From assembly GCA_964531025.1 (NCBI GenBank), contig CAZHDY010000005.1, forward strand, positions 66,841-130,840: a DNA stretch of 64,000 nucleotides, in the 5' to 3' direction. The notes under the pieces are model-generated. The model searched no databases, was not told the origin of the DNA, and was given only the letters and a program-made list of their open reading frames with translations. Numbering within the stretch: position 1 is the first letter of the stretch; the number at the start of each line of letters is the position of its first letter. Made by a program: the position numbers and the translations under genes. The stretch comes from CALMEC01 sp964531025. GTDB taxonomy: Bacteria; Actinomycetota; Thermoleophilia; Miltoncostaeales; Miltoncostaeaceae. Below are positions 18,622 to 26,923 of the stretch, piece after piece.

Positions 18622-19448
18622 CGGTTGCCACTCACCCCGTGATGTTCCGCGTGCTCATGCTCGTGGCCGTGATCGTGTGCGGGGTCGGGGCCGTGCTCGT
18701 GTTCGCATGCGTGGGCGTCGTCGATCATCTCGAGCGGCATCGAATCGGATCCCAGCGTCACGAGGCTGGACCCGTACGCGCGGCGAAGCGTCTCGGGAGT
18801 GATCACGTCCTCGGGCGGTCCGTCGGCACGGATGGTCTCGTTCAGAAGGATAACCCGGTCGCACATGCGGGCGGCCCCGGGGATGTCATGCGTCGATATG
18901 ACGATGCAACGACCCTCGCCGGCCAATCGCGTGACCGCTTCCTCGATCACGTGGGCACTCGTGGGATCGACGCCGGTGAACGGCTCGTCGAGAAGGATGG
19001 TGTGGCGGTTCTGCGCCAGGGCTCGGGCGATGATGGTGCGCTGACGCTGTCCGCCCGAGAGCTCCGCGAACCGGCAGGAGGCGTGCTCGTCCATCCCCAT
19101 CTGGGCGAGGGCGTCGGTCGCGCGGTTGCGGTCGTCGGCCGTGAGCCGCTGCCACCATCGCCGGTCCCCGTAGCGACCCATGAGGGCCACGTCGAAGGGG
19201 GTGGCGGGGAAATCGCGGTGGTAGTGCTCGCCCTGCGGTACGAAGGCGATCGGCCCGGTCCGGGTGATGGTTCCCTCGTGCGGGACGAGACCGAGAATGG
19301 CGGAGAAGAGCGTCGACTTCCCCGCCGCGTTCGGGCCGAGGACGCCGATCACCGACCCGTGTTCGAACGTGGCGGTGACCTCGCGGAGCGCCCACCGTGC
19401 GCCGAAGCGCACGGCGACGTCCGTCAGCGTCACCGCCGCGGTGCTCAC
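18618..19448 (-). CDS. znuC: Zinc ABC transporter ATP-binding protein with histidine-rich tail
   Basis: 276 aa ATPase. Walker A GPNAAGKST, Q-loop AFVPQGEHYH, signature ELSGGQRQR, Walker B TILLDEPFTG and the switch histidine in ISTHD are all present, so it should be active. The last 45 residues are unlike a standard ABC ATPase: they follow MIDDAHA and are packed with His, Glu and Asp (HEHGPDPAHDHGHEHEHAEHH), suggesting cytoplasmic zinc binding or feedback. Four-base overlaps join it to znuA and znuB. Confidence 0.93.
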   Translation of the reverse strand: MSTAAVTLTDVAVRFGARWALREVTATFEHGSVIGVLGPNAAGKSTLFSAILGLVPHEGTITRTGPIAFVPQGEHYHRDFPATPFDVALMGRYGDRRWWQRLTADDRNRATDALAQMGMDEHASCRFAELSGGQRQRTIIARALAQNRHTILLDEPFTGVDPTSAHVIEEAVTRLAGEGRCIVISTHDIPGAARMCDRVILLNETIRADGPPEDVITPETLRRAYGSSLVTLGSDSMPLEMIDDAHACEHEHGPDPAHDHGHEHEHAEHHGVSGNR

Positions 19449-20416
19449 CCCTTCATGCCCTCGACGAGTGCGGTCATGTTGCTCGTCATCATGTCGATGT
19501 AGGTATCCGCGCCGCTGCCCTCCGGGCCCAGTGAGTCGGCGTAGAGCACGGTGCCGATCGTGGCTCCGGTCTCCTTGGCCAGTGCCTCCGACAGCTTGGG
19601 GCTGATGGCGGCCTCCGGAAAGATAACGCGAACGTTCGCCTTCTTGACCTCGGTGGCCAGCTGGGCCAGCTCCTTGGCGTTCGGCTCGGCGGAGGTGCTG
19701 AGGGAGGGGAGGATCGTGCCCACGGTCTGGATCTTGTAGCGGGCGGTCAGGTAGCCGAAGGCATCGTGGTCGGTGACGATGCGCCGCTGCGCGAGCGGCA
19801 CCTGGGCGATCATCGTGTCGAGCGTCGTCTCGAGTTCGGTGAGCTTGGTGCGGTACGCCTCGGCGTTGGCGGCGTACGTCGCCGCATTGTCCGGTGCGGC
19901 GGCAGCGACACCCTTCTCGATGTTGGTCACCATGATCTTGGCGTTGGCGGGGTCCATCCAGACGTGGGGGTCCTCGGCGCCATGGTCGTGGCCGGCCTCG
20001 TCCGCGGCGTGCACGTCCTCATGCGCGTGTTCGTCTTCATCGGCTTCCAGCGGGGTGATCCCGGTGGAGGCGATGACGAGCGGGGCATCGGTGCCGGAGC
20101 TCTTCCGCAGCTCGTTGATCCAGTCGTCCAGGTGCAGGCCGTTGGCGACGATGACGTCCGCGTCCGTGACCGCTTTCAGATGGTCGGACGTCGGTTCGAA
20201 GTCGTGCGCGTCGGCGTTGGCGTCCAGGATCTGGACCACGCGGCCGTTCTCACCGACGACGTTGCGTGCGAAGTCGGCGAGCTGGGTCGTGGTGGCGACA
20301 ACGGTGGGGCCATCACCGCCCGTTGTGTCGGAGCTGGAGGACGAACCGCATCCAACGGCTGTCAGGAGCACGGCGATGCCGGCGAGGAGTGTGAGCGCAC
20401 GAGAGGTTTTCTTCAT
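19445..20416 (-). CDS. znuA: Zinc-binding lipoprotein of ABC transporter
   Basis: Cluster A-I metal-binding protein, 323 aa. A lipoprotein signal (LLAGIAVLLTAVGCGSS) gives a lipid-anchored protein. Metal ligands expected of ZnuA are visible: DAHDFEP, an acidic histidine-rich loop (DEDEHAHEDVHAADEAGHDH), EDPHVWMDP, and the later VTDHDAFGYL and FPEAAIS. The His-rich loop favours zinc over manganese. It starts 20 bases downstream of a Zur-box-like palindrome and is the first gene of a znuA-znuC-znuB unit. Confidence 0.93.
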   Translation of the reverse strand: MKKTSRALTLLAGIAVLLTAVGCGSSSSSDTTGGDGPTVVATTTQLADFARNVVGENGRVVQILDANADAHDFEPTSDHLKAVTDADVIVANGLHLDDWINELRKSSGTDAPLVIASTGITPLEADEDEHAHEDVHAADEAGHDHGAEDPHVWMDPANAKIMVTNIEKGVAAAAPDNAATYAANAEAYRTKLTELETTLDTMIAQVPLAQRRIVTDHDAFGYLTARYKIQTVGTILPSLSTSAEPNAKELAQLATEVKKANVRVIFPEAAISPKLSEALAKETGATIGTVLYADSLGPEGSGADTYIDMMTSNMTALVEGMKG

Positions 20417-20436
20417 CCGGCGATTGTCGCACTAAA

Positions 20437-20451
20437 TGAGAATCAGTGTCA
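20437..20451. promoter_or_regulatory. Zur-box-like operator
   Basis: TGAGAATCAGTGTCA is an imperfect palindrome resembling the actinobacterial Zur box TGAAAATCATTTTCA (12 of 15 positions). It lies just upstream of znuA and overlaps the last codons of the upstream permease gene, so it would control the znuA-C-B unit separately from that permease. It fits repression by the Fur-family protein encoded 3 kb away. Confidence 0.65.
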
Positions 20452-21330
20452 AGTGGGAAAGATTCGCGTCAGTGAGCCGGTGCGGTGTGCGACCGCCGAC
20501 AGCGTGAGGACGACGACGAAGAGCGAGGCCGACACGGCGGCGATGGTGGCGCCGGGCGGCCACGCGGTGGCGTCGGCCAGGACGAGTCCGAGGACTCCGG
20601 TGAGGGCCGTGATGCCGACAGCGGCCGTCATGAGCGGCACCACGCGGTGTGTCACCAGCCGTGCCGTGGCGGCGGGGATGAGGAAGAGGCCCGCCACCAG
20701 CAGGCTTCCCACCATCCGCACCGAGATCGCCACCGCTGATGCCAGGAGCACCAGGACCACCAGTTCGGTGACCCGGGTGCGCAGTCGTCCCTCGGCCCGC
20801 GACATCTGGGGGTCGAAGGTCGCGAGAACCATGGTGCGTCGTAGGGCGAACACCGTGACGAGGGTGAGCGCGGCCAGTCCGGCCGCCGCCCACACGTCCG
20901 CGTCGGTCGTGCTGAGAAGGCTTCCGAACAGGAGTGCGTTCACGCTGACCCCGGGATCGGCGACGTCACTGACGAGAAACGCTCCCAGCGCCAGCGCGCA
21001 GGCGAGCATCACGCCGACGGCCGCTCCGTCAGCCTCGGACCGGCGTCGCGACGAGACGGGCAGCAGGACCGCAGCGAGGGCGGCGGCGCCGATGGACGTC
21101 CACAGCAGGCTCCATCCGACGATCGTCGCGAACACCATGGCCGGGAACGTGACCTGACCGACGGCGTGGGTGAAGAAGGCCATCCGTCGCAGGACGATCC
21201 ACGTGCCCAGGATGCCCGCCGGGATGGCGAGGATGAGGACGATGAGCAGTGCCCGCGTCAGGTAGGGCGCGGTGAAGAAGTCGCCGAGCGACGCGGTGAG
21301 GGCGTCCGCCGATCCGGGTACGGGGATCAC
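20449..21330 (-). CDS. Zinc/manganese ABC transporter permease (second)
   Basis: 293 aa ABC-3 family permease with about eight membrane segments. Conserved early segment TWIVLRRMAFFTHAVGQVTFPAMVFA and late segment MVGSLLVAGLFLIPAATARLVTHRV are clear. It lies upstream of znuA in the same direction and ends inside the Zur-box-like site. Its sequence differs clearly from the permease at 17740, so it is not a recent duplicate. Two permeases with one ATPase and one binding protein suggest either a heterodimeric channel or a second system whose partners are elsewhere. Confidence 0.88.
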   Translation of the reverse strand: MIPVPGSADALTASLGDFFTAPYLTRALLIVLILAIPAGILGTWIVLRRMAFFTHAVGQVTFPAMVFATIVGWSLLWTSIGAAALAAVLLPVSSRRRSEADGAAVGVMLACALALGAFLVSDVADPGVSVNALLFGSLLSTTDADVWAAAGLAALTLVTVFALRRTMVLATFDPQMSRAEGRLRTRVTELVVLVLLASAVAISVRMVGSLLVAGLFLIPAATARLVTHRVVPLMTAAVGITALTGVLGLVLADATAWPPGATIAAVSASLFVVVLTLSAVAHRTGSLTRIFPT

Positions 21331-21468
21331 AGGTGCGCGCTCGTGAGCGGGGGCGACGTCATCCGGTCGATCCTACGGGGTGCGTTCCATGGGTCGACTC
21401 GGTGGGTGTCTAGATGTGGGACTCGGGCTCCGAGAAGTCGGGCGACCGTGGGGTCTGCGCTGTACCCG

Positions 21469-21858
21469 TCAGCTCTCAACCATGACGGACGTCGATTCGA
21501 TGACTCCCGTTGCAGTGTCTCCGCGGCGCAGGCCGAGTTCCTCCAGTGCCTCGCGCGTGATCGTGGCCACGATGCGAGCGGGCTCGGTCACCTGGATCTC
21601 GACCCGGGCGAGGAGACCGTCGATGTCGACGGAGCTCACGACCCCCGGTAGGTGATTGTCCGACCCAGGGGTGTCGCCACGCTCCGTACGGAGACGATCG
21701 ATCTCCGAAGCGGGAACGATTCGACGATTGGCCGAATCGCGCCTGGTGGCGATGCGCCCCCGCCGGTCCCAGCGTCGAAGCGTATCGAGGCTGATGCCCA
21801 GGGTCCGCGCGGCGTCACCGACGCTGTAGTAGTCGTCATCTCGATCTGTCGATGCCAT
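21469..21858 (-). CDS. HTH-TOBE molybdate/tungstate-type regulator
   Basis: 129 aa from the ATG at 21858, preceded by GGAGGCGCAA, a strong ribosome site; the frame is open further upstream but unlike protein. Residues 8-57 are an excisionase/MerR-type helix-turn-helix (YYSVGDAARTLGISLDTLRRWDRRGRI, NRRIVPASEIDRL). Residues 75-129 form a TOBE/Mop oxyanion-binding domain (LLARVEIQVTEPARIVATITREALEELGLRRGD). Such two-domain proteins are annotated as molybdenum-pterin-binding regulators. The neighbours concern zinc, and no modABC is in the window, so targets may be distant. A palindrome lies just upstream at 21897. Confidence 0.8.
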   Translation of the reverse strand: MASTDRDDDYYSVGDAARTLGISLDTLRRWDRRGRIATRRDSANRRIVPASEIDRLRTERGDTPGSDNHLPGVVSSVDIDGLLARVEIQVTEPARIVATITREALEELGLRRGDTATGVIESTSVMVES

Positions 21859-21896
21859 TTGCGCCTCCGGTTCGGTGCCGTGTCCTGAGGGATGAG

Positions 21897-21927
21897 CGAT
21901 ATTTCCAATGACAGATGGAGAATATCG
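21897..21927. promoter_or_regulatory. Candidate operator palindrome upstream of HTH-TOBE gene
   Basis: CGATATTTCC and GGAGAATATCG form an inverted repeat separated by 10 bases, 39 bases upstream of the regulator's ATG. The layout (CG-T/A-rich half sites with a short spacer) is reminiscent of ModE operators, CGnTATAT with its complement. Autoregulation is an inference. Confidence 0.4.
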
Positions 21928-22288
21928 GCTTCGGTCACGCCCATGGGATGCGCGACCATTGGGCGTCTGCGAAGCGGTGACCTCGACCGGGCGGTGGTTC
22001 TCATCGTGGAAGCCCGTCACGACTTGTCTCCCGGCGCGCGTTCCGCGGCGTCCGTGCGGATACGGTCGTGTGCCGGCTGCTCAGCAATGACGATCCAGTG
22101 AAGGTTTGACAAACGACGCCCGGGGTTCACGGCCCCACCGGAGCTGCTCGGTAGGGTGCCAGGGGCACGACAATCGGCGGTAGCACGCGTTCGGCGGGCG
22201 TCCGCATCTCGGCTCCCACCGGGATCCGTACGCCGCAGCGCGGAGCGCAGGGCTGTCGCCGGCACGGCAACGAAACCGAGGAGACGTC
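21928..22288. other. Intergenic region without a recognised gene
   Basis: About 360 bases between the HTH-TOBE gene and the zinc-ribbon membrane gene. I see no plausible coding frame or RNA gene. It must hold the promoter of the plus-strand pair that starts at 22289; a GAGGAGACGTC ribosome site lies directly before that ATG. Confidence 0.5.
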
Positions 22289-23527
22289 ATGACGCTCGGC
22301 ACACCGCAACAGCAACAGCACGGCGGTCAGCCGCCGGGGGCACCGGTGGGCCTGGGGCAGATCGGAGGTCGACCGGCGGAACTCGTCGTCGCGGCCGTCC
22401 TCTTCCTCGGCGCGGGTGTCTACCTCCTCGTGGACGTCCTCCTGAAACTCGGCGACGTCTTCGACTTCTTCGACCTGACGGGTGGAACGCGCCCCGGTCT
22501 CTTCTTTCTCTTCAGCGTCATCTCGTTCGTGGCCGTGAGCGTCGGCCTCCTCGCGATCGCCTGGCTGCTCGCGAACGCGGATCCCCGGGGACGCGTCCTC
22601 GCCGTCATCGTCGGGCTCGCGTGGGCCATCGCCATGATCGCGTCGGCGTACCGTTTCTTCGTCCCGGTGGCCTTCGAGGACATGGGGACGGCTCTGTCCC
22701 TGATCCTGGGTTTGATCGCCGTCCTCCTCGGTGCCGCCCTGACCTTCCTGCCGGGGGCGCACGCCGCCTTCTCGCAACATCCCGCGGCGCCCTCGGCGGG
22801 GATCTCGGCGACCCGGCTGGCCCTGTTCGCCGTCTCCCTGCTGACCCTGATCCAGGGTGTGTTCCTGCTCGTCGCCGCGGTCGGCGAGTCGGGGAGGGAA
22901 ACGGCCAACGGCATCATCCTGATCGTCGCCGGGCTCGCCGTCGGCGCCATCGCGCAGTTCCTTCCGACGCGTCGCATGGAGCTACGTCTCGCGCTGTCGT
23001 TTCTTGCCCTGGCCGTGTTCATCACGTCCCTCATCCTCGGGCCGCGGTATTTCCTCATCGTGTTCCTGTTGTCGGTCACACTGCTTCTGCCCTTCGTCCT
23101 GTGGCTGGTCTCGGACGCCCGTGTCTTCTTCGGCGAGCGACCCATCTCGCTGGGATCACTGGTTCAGGCGACCGGGCAGGCGGGCGCCGATGCGGCAGTG
23201 GCAGGGTCGCGTCCGTTCTCGCGCCCGACACCCGGTTCGCTCGTCTGCACCGGCTGCGGCGCGACGTTGCAGGAGGGGGATGCCTTCTGCTCGTCCTGCG
23301 GTATGGCGGTTCCCGAGCCGGAGCCCGAGCCGCCGACGCGCACCTGTGCCGCATGTGGACGTGAGGTCGACGCCGACGCCGCCTTCTGTTCGGGGTGCGG
23401 AGCCAAGATCGAGGACACCGCCCCGCAGCCACCGGCGCCGTCCGTCTGCGTGAGCTGCGGTGCCACGGTCGAACCCGACTCGCGATTCTGCGGGGCGTGT
23501 GGCACCCCGGTGGGAGGTACCCGGTGA
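22289..23527 (+). CDS. Polytopic membrane protein with three C-terminal zinc ribbons
   Basis: 412 aa. A glutamine-rich start (QQQQHGG) is followed by about ten hydrophobic segments across residues 30-290, then three zinc-ribbon modules: CTGCGATLQEGDAFCSSCG, CAACG..CSGCG and CVSCG..CGACG, each with two CxxC pairs. Proline- and glutamate-rich linkers join them. No transporter family is recognised. It is coupled by a GTGA overlap to a second membrane/zinc-ribbon gene. Cytoplasmic ribbons on membrane proteins often serve assembly, but function here is unknown. Confidence 0.75.
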   Translation: MTLGTPQQQQHGGQPPGAPVGLGQIGGRPAELVVAAVLFLGAGVYLLVDVLLKLGDVFDFFDLTGGTRPGLFFLFSVISFVAVSVGLLAIAWLLANADPRGRVLAVIVGLAWAIAMIASAYRFFVPVAFEDMGTALSLILGLIAVLLGAALTFLPGAHAAFSQHPAAPSAGISATRLALFAVSLLTLIQGVFLLVAAVGESGRETANGIILIVAGLAVGAIAQFLPTRRMELRLALSFLALAVFITSLILGPRYFLIVFLLSVTLLLPFVLWLVSDARVFFGERPISLGSLVQATGQAGADAAVAGSRPFSRPTPGSLVCTGCGATLQEGDAFCSSCGMAVPEPEPEPPTRTCAACGREVDADAAFCSGCGAKIEDTAPQPPAPSVCVSCGATVEPDSRFCGACGTPVGGTR

Positions 23528-24369
23528 GCACCCAGCCGGTTTCGGGTCGAACCGATCCTCTTCCCGTCGTGGCGGCGATCCTGACTCTCGTCGGGACGGC
23601 GCTTGTCGCGACGGGCATCTGGACCACCGTCTACTCGGCCGAGAACGGTGGGAGCGCCACGCCGTACGGCCTGGGTGACAACGGGCGCTTCGGCGGCTTG
23701 GTGACCAACGGGTGGATCGTGCTGCTGGTCGCGGCCTCCCTGGGTGTGCTCGCGCTCGTCCCGCTGGGCGTCGCCATCGTCCGGCGCCGCAAGATCCGCC
23801 CGGTCCTGGCGGTGGGTCTCGTCGTCCTCCTCGCTGCGGCAACCCTCGCGACGATCATCTTGATCGCGTTCATCACCGAACGGGATGCACTCGGGTTCGA
23901 TCTCAGCCTGTCGGTCGCGTTCTACCTGGTACTGGGCGGGATCGTCGCGTGGATCCTGGCCCTGGTCCTCACCCTCGTCGCATTGGTGATCCCGGGGAAA
24001 CCCCCTGTGCCCATCGGTGACGGCCACGTCTCGGCATGGCCTACGACGCCGTCGCGTGAGCCGCTTCTCAGCTCGCCTCCTCCGCCTCCGCCTCCGCCAT
24101 CGCCGGCACGTGCGGAGTCTCCGTATCCGACGGCTGTTCGTGAAGGCGCGACACGTCCCGTGGTGCCCTCCGACGAGGGTGCCACGCGTGCGCTCTCGTC
24201 ACAGGAGAGGACGTCGTGCCCGTCGTGTGGTGCCTCTGTGGACGCGGGTGCGAAGTTCTGCAGCAGCTGCGGTGCGGCTGTGCCGCCTCCGATCCCCATC
24301 TGTCGCTCGTGCGGGGCCGAGCTGCGCGAGGGAGATCGGTTCTGTCGCGCCTGTGGCACACCCGCCTGA
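23524..24369 (+). CDS. Membrane protein with two C-terminal zinc ribbons
   Basis: 281 aa from a GTG that overlaps the previous stop. Four hydrophobic segments (VVAAILTLVGTALVATGIW, WIVLLVAASLGVLALVPLGV, VGLVVLLAAATLATIILIAF, FYLVLGGIVAWILALVLTLV) are followed by a proline-rich stretch and two zinc ribbons (CPSCG..CSSCG, CRSCG..CRACG). It resembles its upstream partner in layout but not in membrane sequence. The pair probably forms one functional unit. A strong hairpin follows. Confidence 0.72.
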   Translation: MSTQPVSGRTDPLPVVAAILTLVGTALVATGIWTTVYSAENGGSATPYGLGDNGRFGGLVTNGWIVLLVAASLGVLALVPLGVAIVRRRKIRPVLAVGLVVLLAAATLATIILIAFITERDALGFDLSLSVAFYLVLGGIVAWILALVLTLVALVIPGKPPVPIGDGHVSAWPTTPSREPLLSSPPPPPPPPSPARAESPYPTAVREGATRPVVPSDEGATRALSSQERTSCPSCGASVDAGAKFCSSCGAAVPPPIPICRSCGAELREGDRFCRACGTPA

Positions 24370-24379
24370 GCGGGTCTCT

Positions 24380-24414
24380 CCGGGCGGGAACGGACTCAGT
24401 CCGCTCCCGCCCGG
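24380..24414 (+). terminator. Strong hairpin terminator candidate
   Basis: An inverted repeat with arms of about 17 bases, with one mismatch (CCGGGCGGGA arm paired with TCCCGCCCGG), 10 bases after the zinc-ribbon gene. There is no T-tract, which is usual for GC-rich actinobacterial terminators. Confidence 0.65.
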
Positions 24415-24583
24415 AATCACATCCGCCGACGACCGTCACACATCGGGGGGTGCGGGACGGTCGTCGCCCCCGCCTGCCGCGCCGCAGTGATGTCGTACGG
24501 ACGAGAAGACGGGGGAGGGTATCTGCCGCGGTGGAGGTCTTCGCCTCCTCCGCCGCGGGCAGATTGTTGTGAACTTGGTCCCG

Positions 24584-26170
24584 CTAGTAGCGGCGGGCTC
24601 CCGCGTAGCTCGTCGCGTAGTACGGCTCCTGGAGGGAGCTGATCTTCACCACGTCGCCGGTGCGCGGCGCGTGGATGAAGTGACCGTCTCCGACGTACAT
24701 GCCCTCGTGGTGGATGTAGCCCTTGCGGTCCGCGAAGAACACGGCGTCGCCCGGCTGCAGGTTCTCGGGGGCGATGGGTGTTCCCACCTTGGCCTGGTCC
24801 TCCGCCACTCGAGGGATGGTGACTCCCTGCTTCGCATACACGTACTGGACGAGACCCGAGCAGTCGAAGCCTCGAGGTGACGTTCCACCCCAGAGGTACG
24901 GGACACCCAGGAAGGACTGTGCGAGAGCCAGCGCGGCGGGGCCGGTGTTGCGTCCACCGCCCGGGACCGGGACAGCGGTGCCGTATGCCGACGGGGCGGC
25001 GACGGTGCCCTGGATGCCCGGTGCGACGCCTGGGGCGACCGGGATCGCCGTGGGCTGCGCGGCCTTGCCGATGAAGACGCTTCCGTTGGGGTCTCCGCCG
25101 AGCTCGCGGTAGTACATGCTGACGTTCTTGAACCAGTGGCTGTTCAGGTTCGTCGGATCGTTGGCTGCGCCGTTGGGCGCCCAGCGCTTCTGGATCTGGC
25201 TGATCGTGATGAGGTCGGAACCCTTGTAGAGGCTGCCGCCGAGGTTGCGGGCGGCGCCCGCGATCGCATCTTCCCACGAGGCGTAGACGATGCCCGGACC
25301 CATTCCGAACGGGTTGTGGATCCGCTGCGACGGTCCGTAGGTGCCGAAGCTGGTCTCGGCGCCCGAGATCGCCACCAGGAAGCGTGGATCCACGCCGGAC
25401 TGGCCGCCGTAGTAGACGAACGCGTTGCCGAGACCGGCGAGCGGGCTGCCCTTCGAACGTAGGTAGTCGTCGAGCTGGCTCGCGAGGCCCGGGTTGATAC
25501 TGGGGACCGTGCCGGTGACGGTTGGGGACGCCGTCCCGGAGGCGAGCCCGGGGGCCTGTGCGGCGGCGGCCTGTGCGGCGATCTGCTCGCGCTTTTCCTT
25601 GAGGGCCGCGTCCACCTTCGCCTGCGCGGCGTCCACCTTGCCCTGGAGCACGCTCTGACGGGCCTCGAGTGATGCGGCCTGAGCGGTCAGGTCCTCGGCG
25701 GCCGACGGGCCGGCCTCGTCGATCTTGGCGCGGATCTCCGCCAGGGCGCCGGCGACGGTGTTCAGCTCGTCCTCGGCCTTGCGCAACGCGACCAGCGCGG
25801 GGTGGTCGGCGTCGAGCTGCACTTCGGGGGCCGCCTGCGGTTCCGCGACTGCCGTCGGCGGGGCGGGGGGCGCCGCCACGCTCTTCTGGGCGACAGCTGC
25901 GAAGTTGTTCAGGATGTCGGCCGGGTTGACCGCGGGCTGACCCGCTGTGTCCGACGGGGCCGATGCCGACGCGTCGCCGGGCGTGATCTGCCAGACGTCA
26001 CCGGACGACGTGCTCTGCGGACCCGTGCTCCCGGTGCCCGTGGCGGGCTGGCTGACTCCCGGGGTCGGGACGGCGATCCAATCCTGGGCGACGGCGGGAC
26101 CGGCACCGAGGGCGGAGAGAGCGACGGCCGCGGCGAGAGCGCGGCGGATGGGGAGACGGCGTCCTGCCAT
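24584..26170 (-). CDS. Secreted wall hydrolase: coiled coil, glucosaminidase-like and NlpC/P60 domains
   Basis: 528 aa from ATG 26170, where a signal peptide begins (ALAAAVALSALGAGPAVAQ); ATG 26191 is an alternative, and the frame is open far upstream only as a shadow of the sigma-factor gene. Residues 120-220 are coiled coil. Then comes a glucosaminidase-like segment (FLVAISGAETSFGTYG, NPFGMG). The C-terminal NlpC/P60 domain has the cysteine in GFDCSGLVQYVY, GDAVFFADRKGYIHHEGMY with the catalytic histidine, and HAPRTGD. It should cut peptidoglycan peptides. It is divergent from the ECF sigma gene. Confidence 0.88.
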   Translation of the reverse strand: MAGRRLPIRRALAAAVALSALGAGPAVAQDWIAVPTPGVSQPATGTGSTGPQSTSSGDVWQITPGDASASAPSDTAGQPAVNPADILNNFAAVAQKSVAAPPAPPTAVAEPQAAPEVQLDADHPALVALRKAEDELNTVAGALAEIRAKIDEAGPSAAEDLTAQAASLEARQSVLQGKVDAAQAKVDAALKEKREQIAAQAAAAQAPGLASGTASPTVTGTVPSINPGLASQLDDYLRSKGSPLAGLGNAFVYYGGQSGVDPRFLVAISGAETSFGTYGPSQRIHNPFGMGPGIVYASWEDAIAGAARNLGGSLYKGSDLITISQIQKRWAPNGAANDPTNLNSHWFKNVSMYYRELGGDPNGSVFIGKAAQPTAIPVAPGVAPGIQGTVAAPSAYGTAVPVPGGGRNTGPAALALAQSFLGVPYLWGGTSPRGFDCSGLVQYVYAKQGVTIPRVAEDQAKVGTPIAPENLQPGDAVFFADRKGYIHHEGMYVGDGHFIHAPRTGDVVKISSLQEPYYATSYAGARRY

Positions 26171-26353
26171 CTTTGTGGGGCGTCCATGCATTGTGCGAAT
26201 GCCATCGGCCGAGTGGGGTGTGACCTTTAGGCACGGACGTCCCGGTTCTACGTGGTGCCGAGCGCCGGACGGCCGTTGCGCACCGGCGCAGGGCGGTGGG
26301 CCATGATCCCGGTGCCCGCAACTTTCTCCGGGGCTGCGGACAAAGACCGTGTG

Positions 26354-26923
26354 ATGAGCCAGTTCGATGCCGACCTTCTCGATGCCGACGGCGAACCCTC
26401 GTTGTTCGAGGAGTTCGTGAGGCGCCATTTCCGGGTGATCTCGCGGTACGTCGCCCGACGCGTCGGTGCCCGGGATGCCGAGGACCTCGTGAGCGAGGTG
26501 TTTGCCGTCGCGTACTCCCAGCGGCACCGCTACGACCGCCGGCGGCGGAACGGGCTTCCGTGGCTGTACGGGATCGCGACGAACGTGATCCGCAACCACC
26601 GCCGCCAGGAGGTCCGCATGCTTCGTGCCTACGCGCGGACGGGCGTTCATCCCGGCCTTCCGGACATATCGCATCACGACGACGATCTCGGTCCCGCGCT
26701 CGCCGCGGCATTGGCCGCGATGCGTGCCGAACATCGCGACGCCCTGCTCCTGCACACGCTGGGGGACCTGTCGTACGAGGAGATCGCCGAAGCGCTCAAA
26801 GTGCCCATCGGGACGGTTCGCTCGTGGGTGAACCGTGCTCGGGCAACCGCGACGAAAGAACTCGCGCGGCACGGGATCGTGCCGCGCCGTCCCACCACCG
26901 AAACCGAGGTGACCGAGACATGA
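26354..26923 (+). CDS. ECF RNA polymerase sigma factor
   Basis: 189 aa. Region 2 (SLFEEFVRRHFRVISRYVARRVGARDAEDLVSEVFAVAY, then GLPWLYGIATNVIRNHRR) and region 4 (ALAAMRAEHRDALLLHTLGDLSYEEIAEAL, IGTVRSWVNRARA) are clear. I take ATG 26354 as the start; GTG 26351 is adjacent. Its stop overlaps the ATG of a membrane-anchored partner that is probably its anti-sigma or effector. The wall hydrolases on both sides suggest an envelope role. Confidence 0.92.
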   Translation: MSQFDADLLDADGEPSLFEEFVRRHFRVISRYVARRVGARDAEDLVSEVFAVAYSQRHRYDRRRRNGLPWLYGIATNVIRNHRRQEVRMLRAYARTGVHPGLPDISHHDDDLGPALAAALAAMRAEHRDALLLHTLGDLSYEEIAEALKVPIGTVRSWVNRARATATKELARHGIVPRRPTTETEVTET

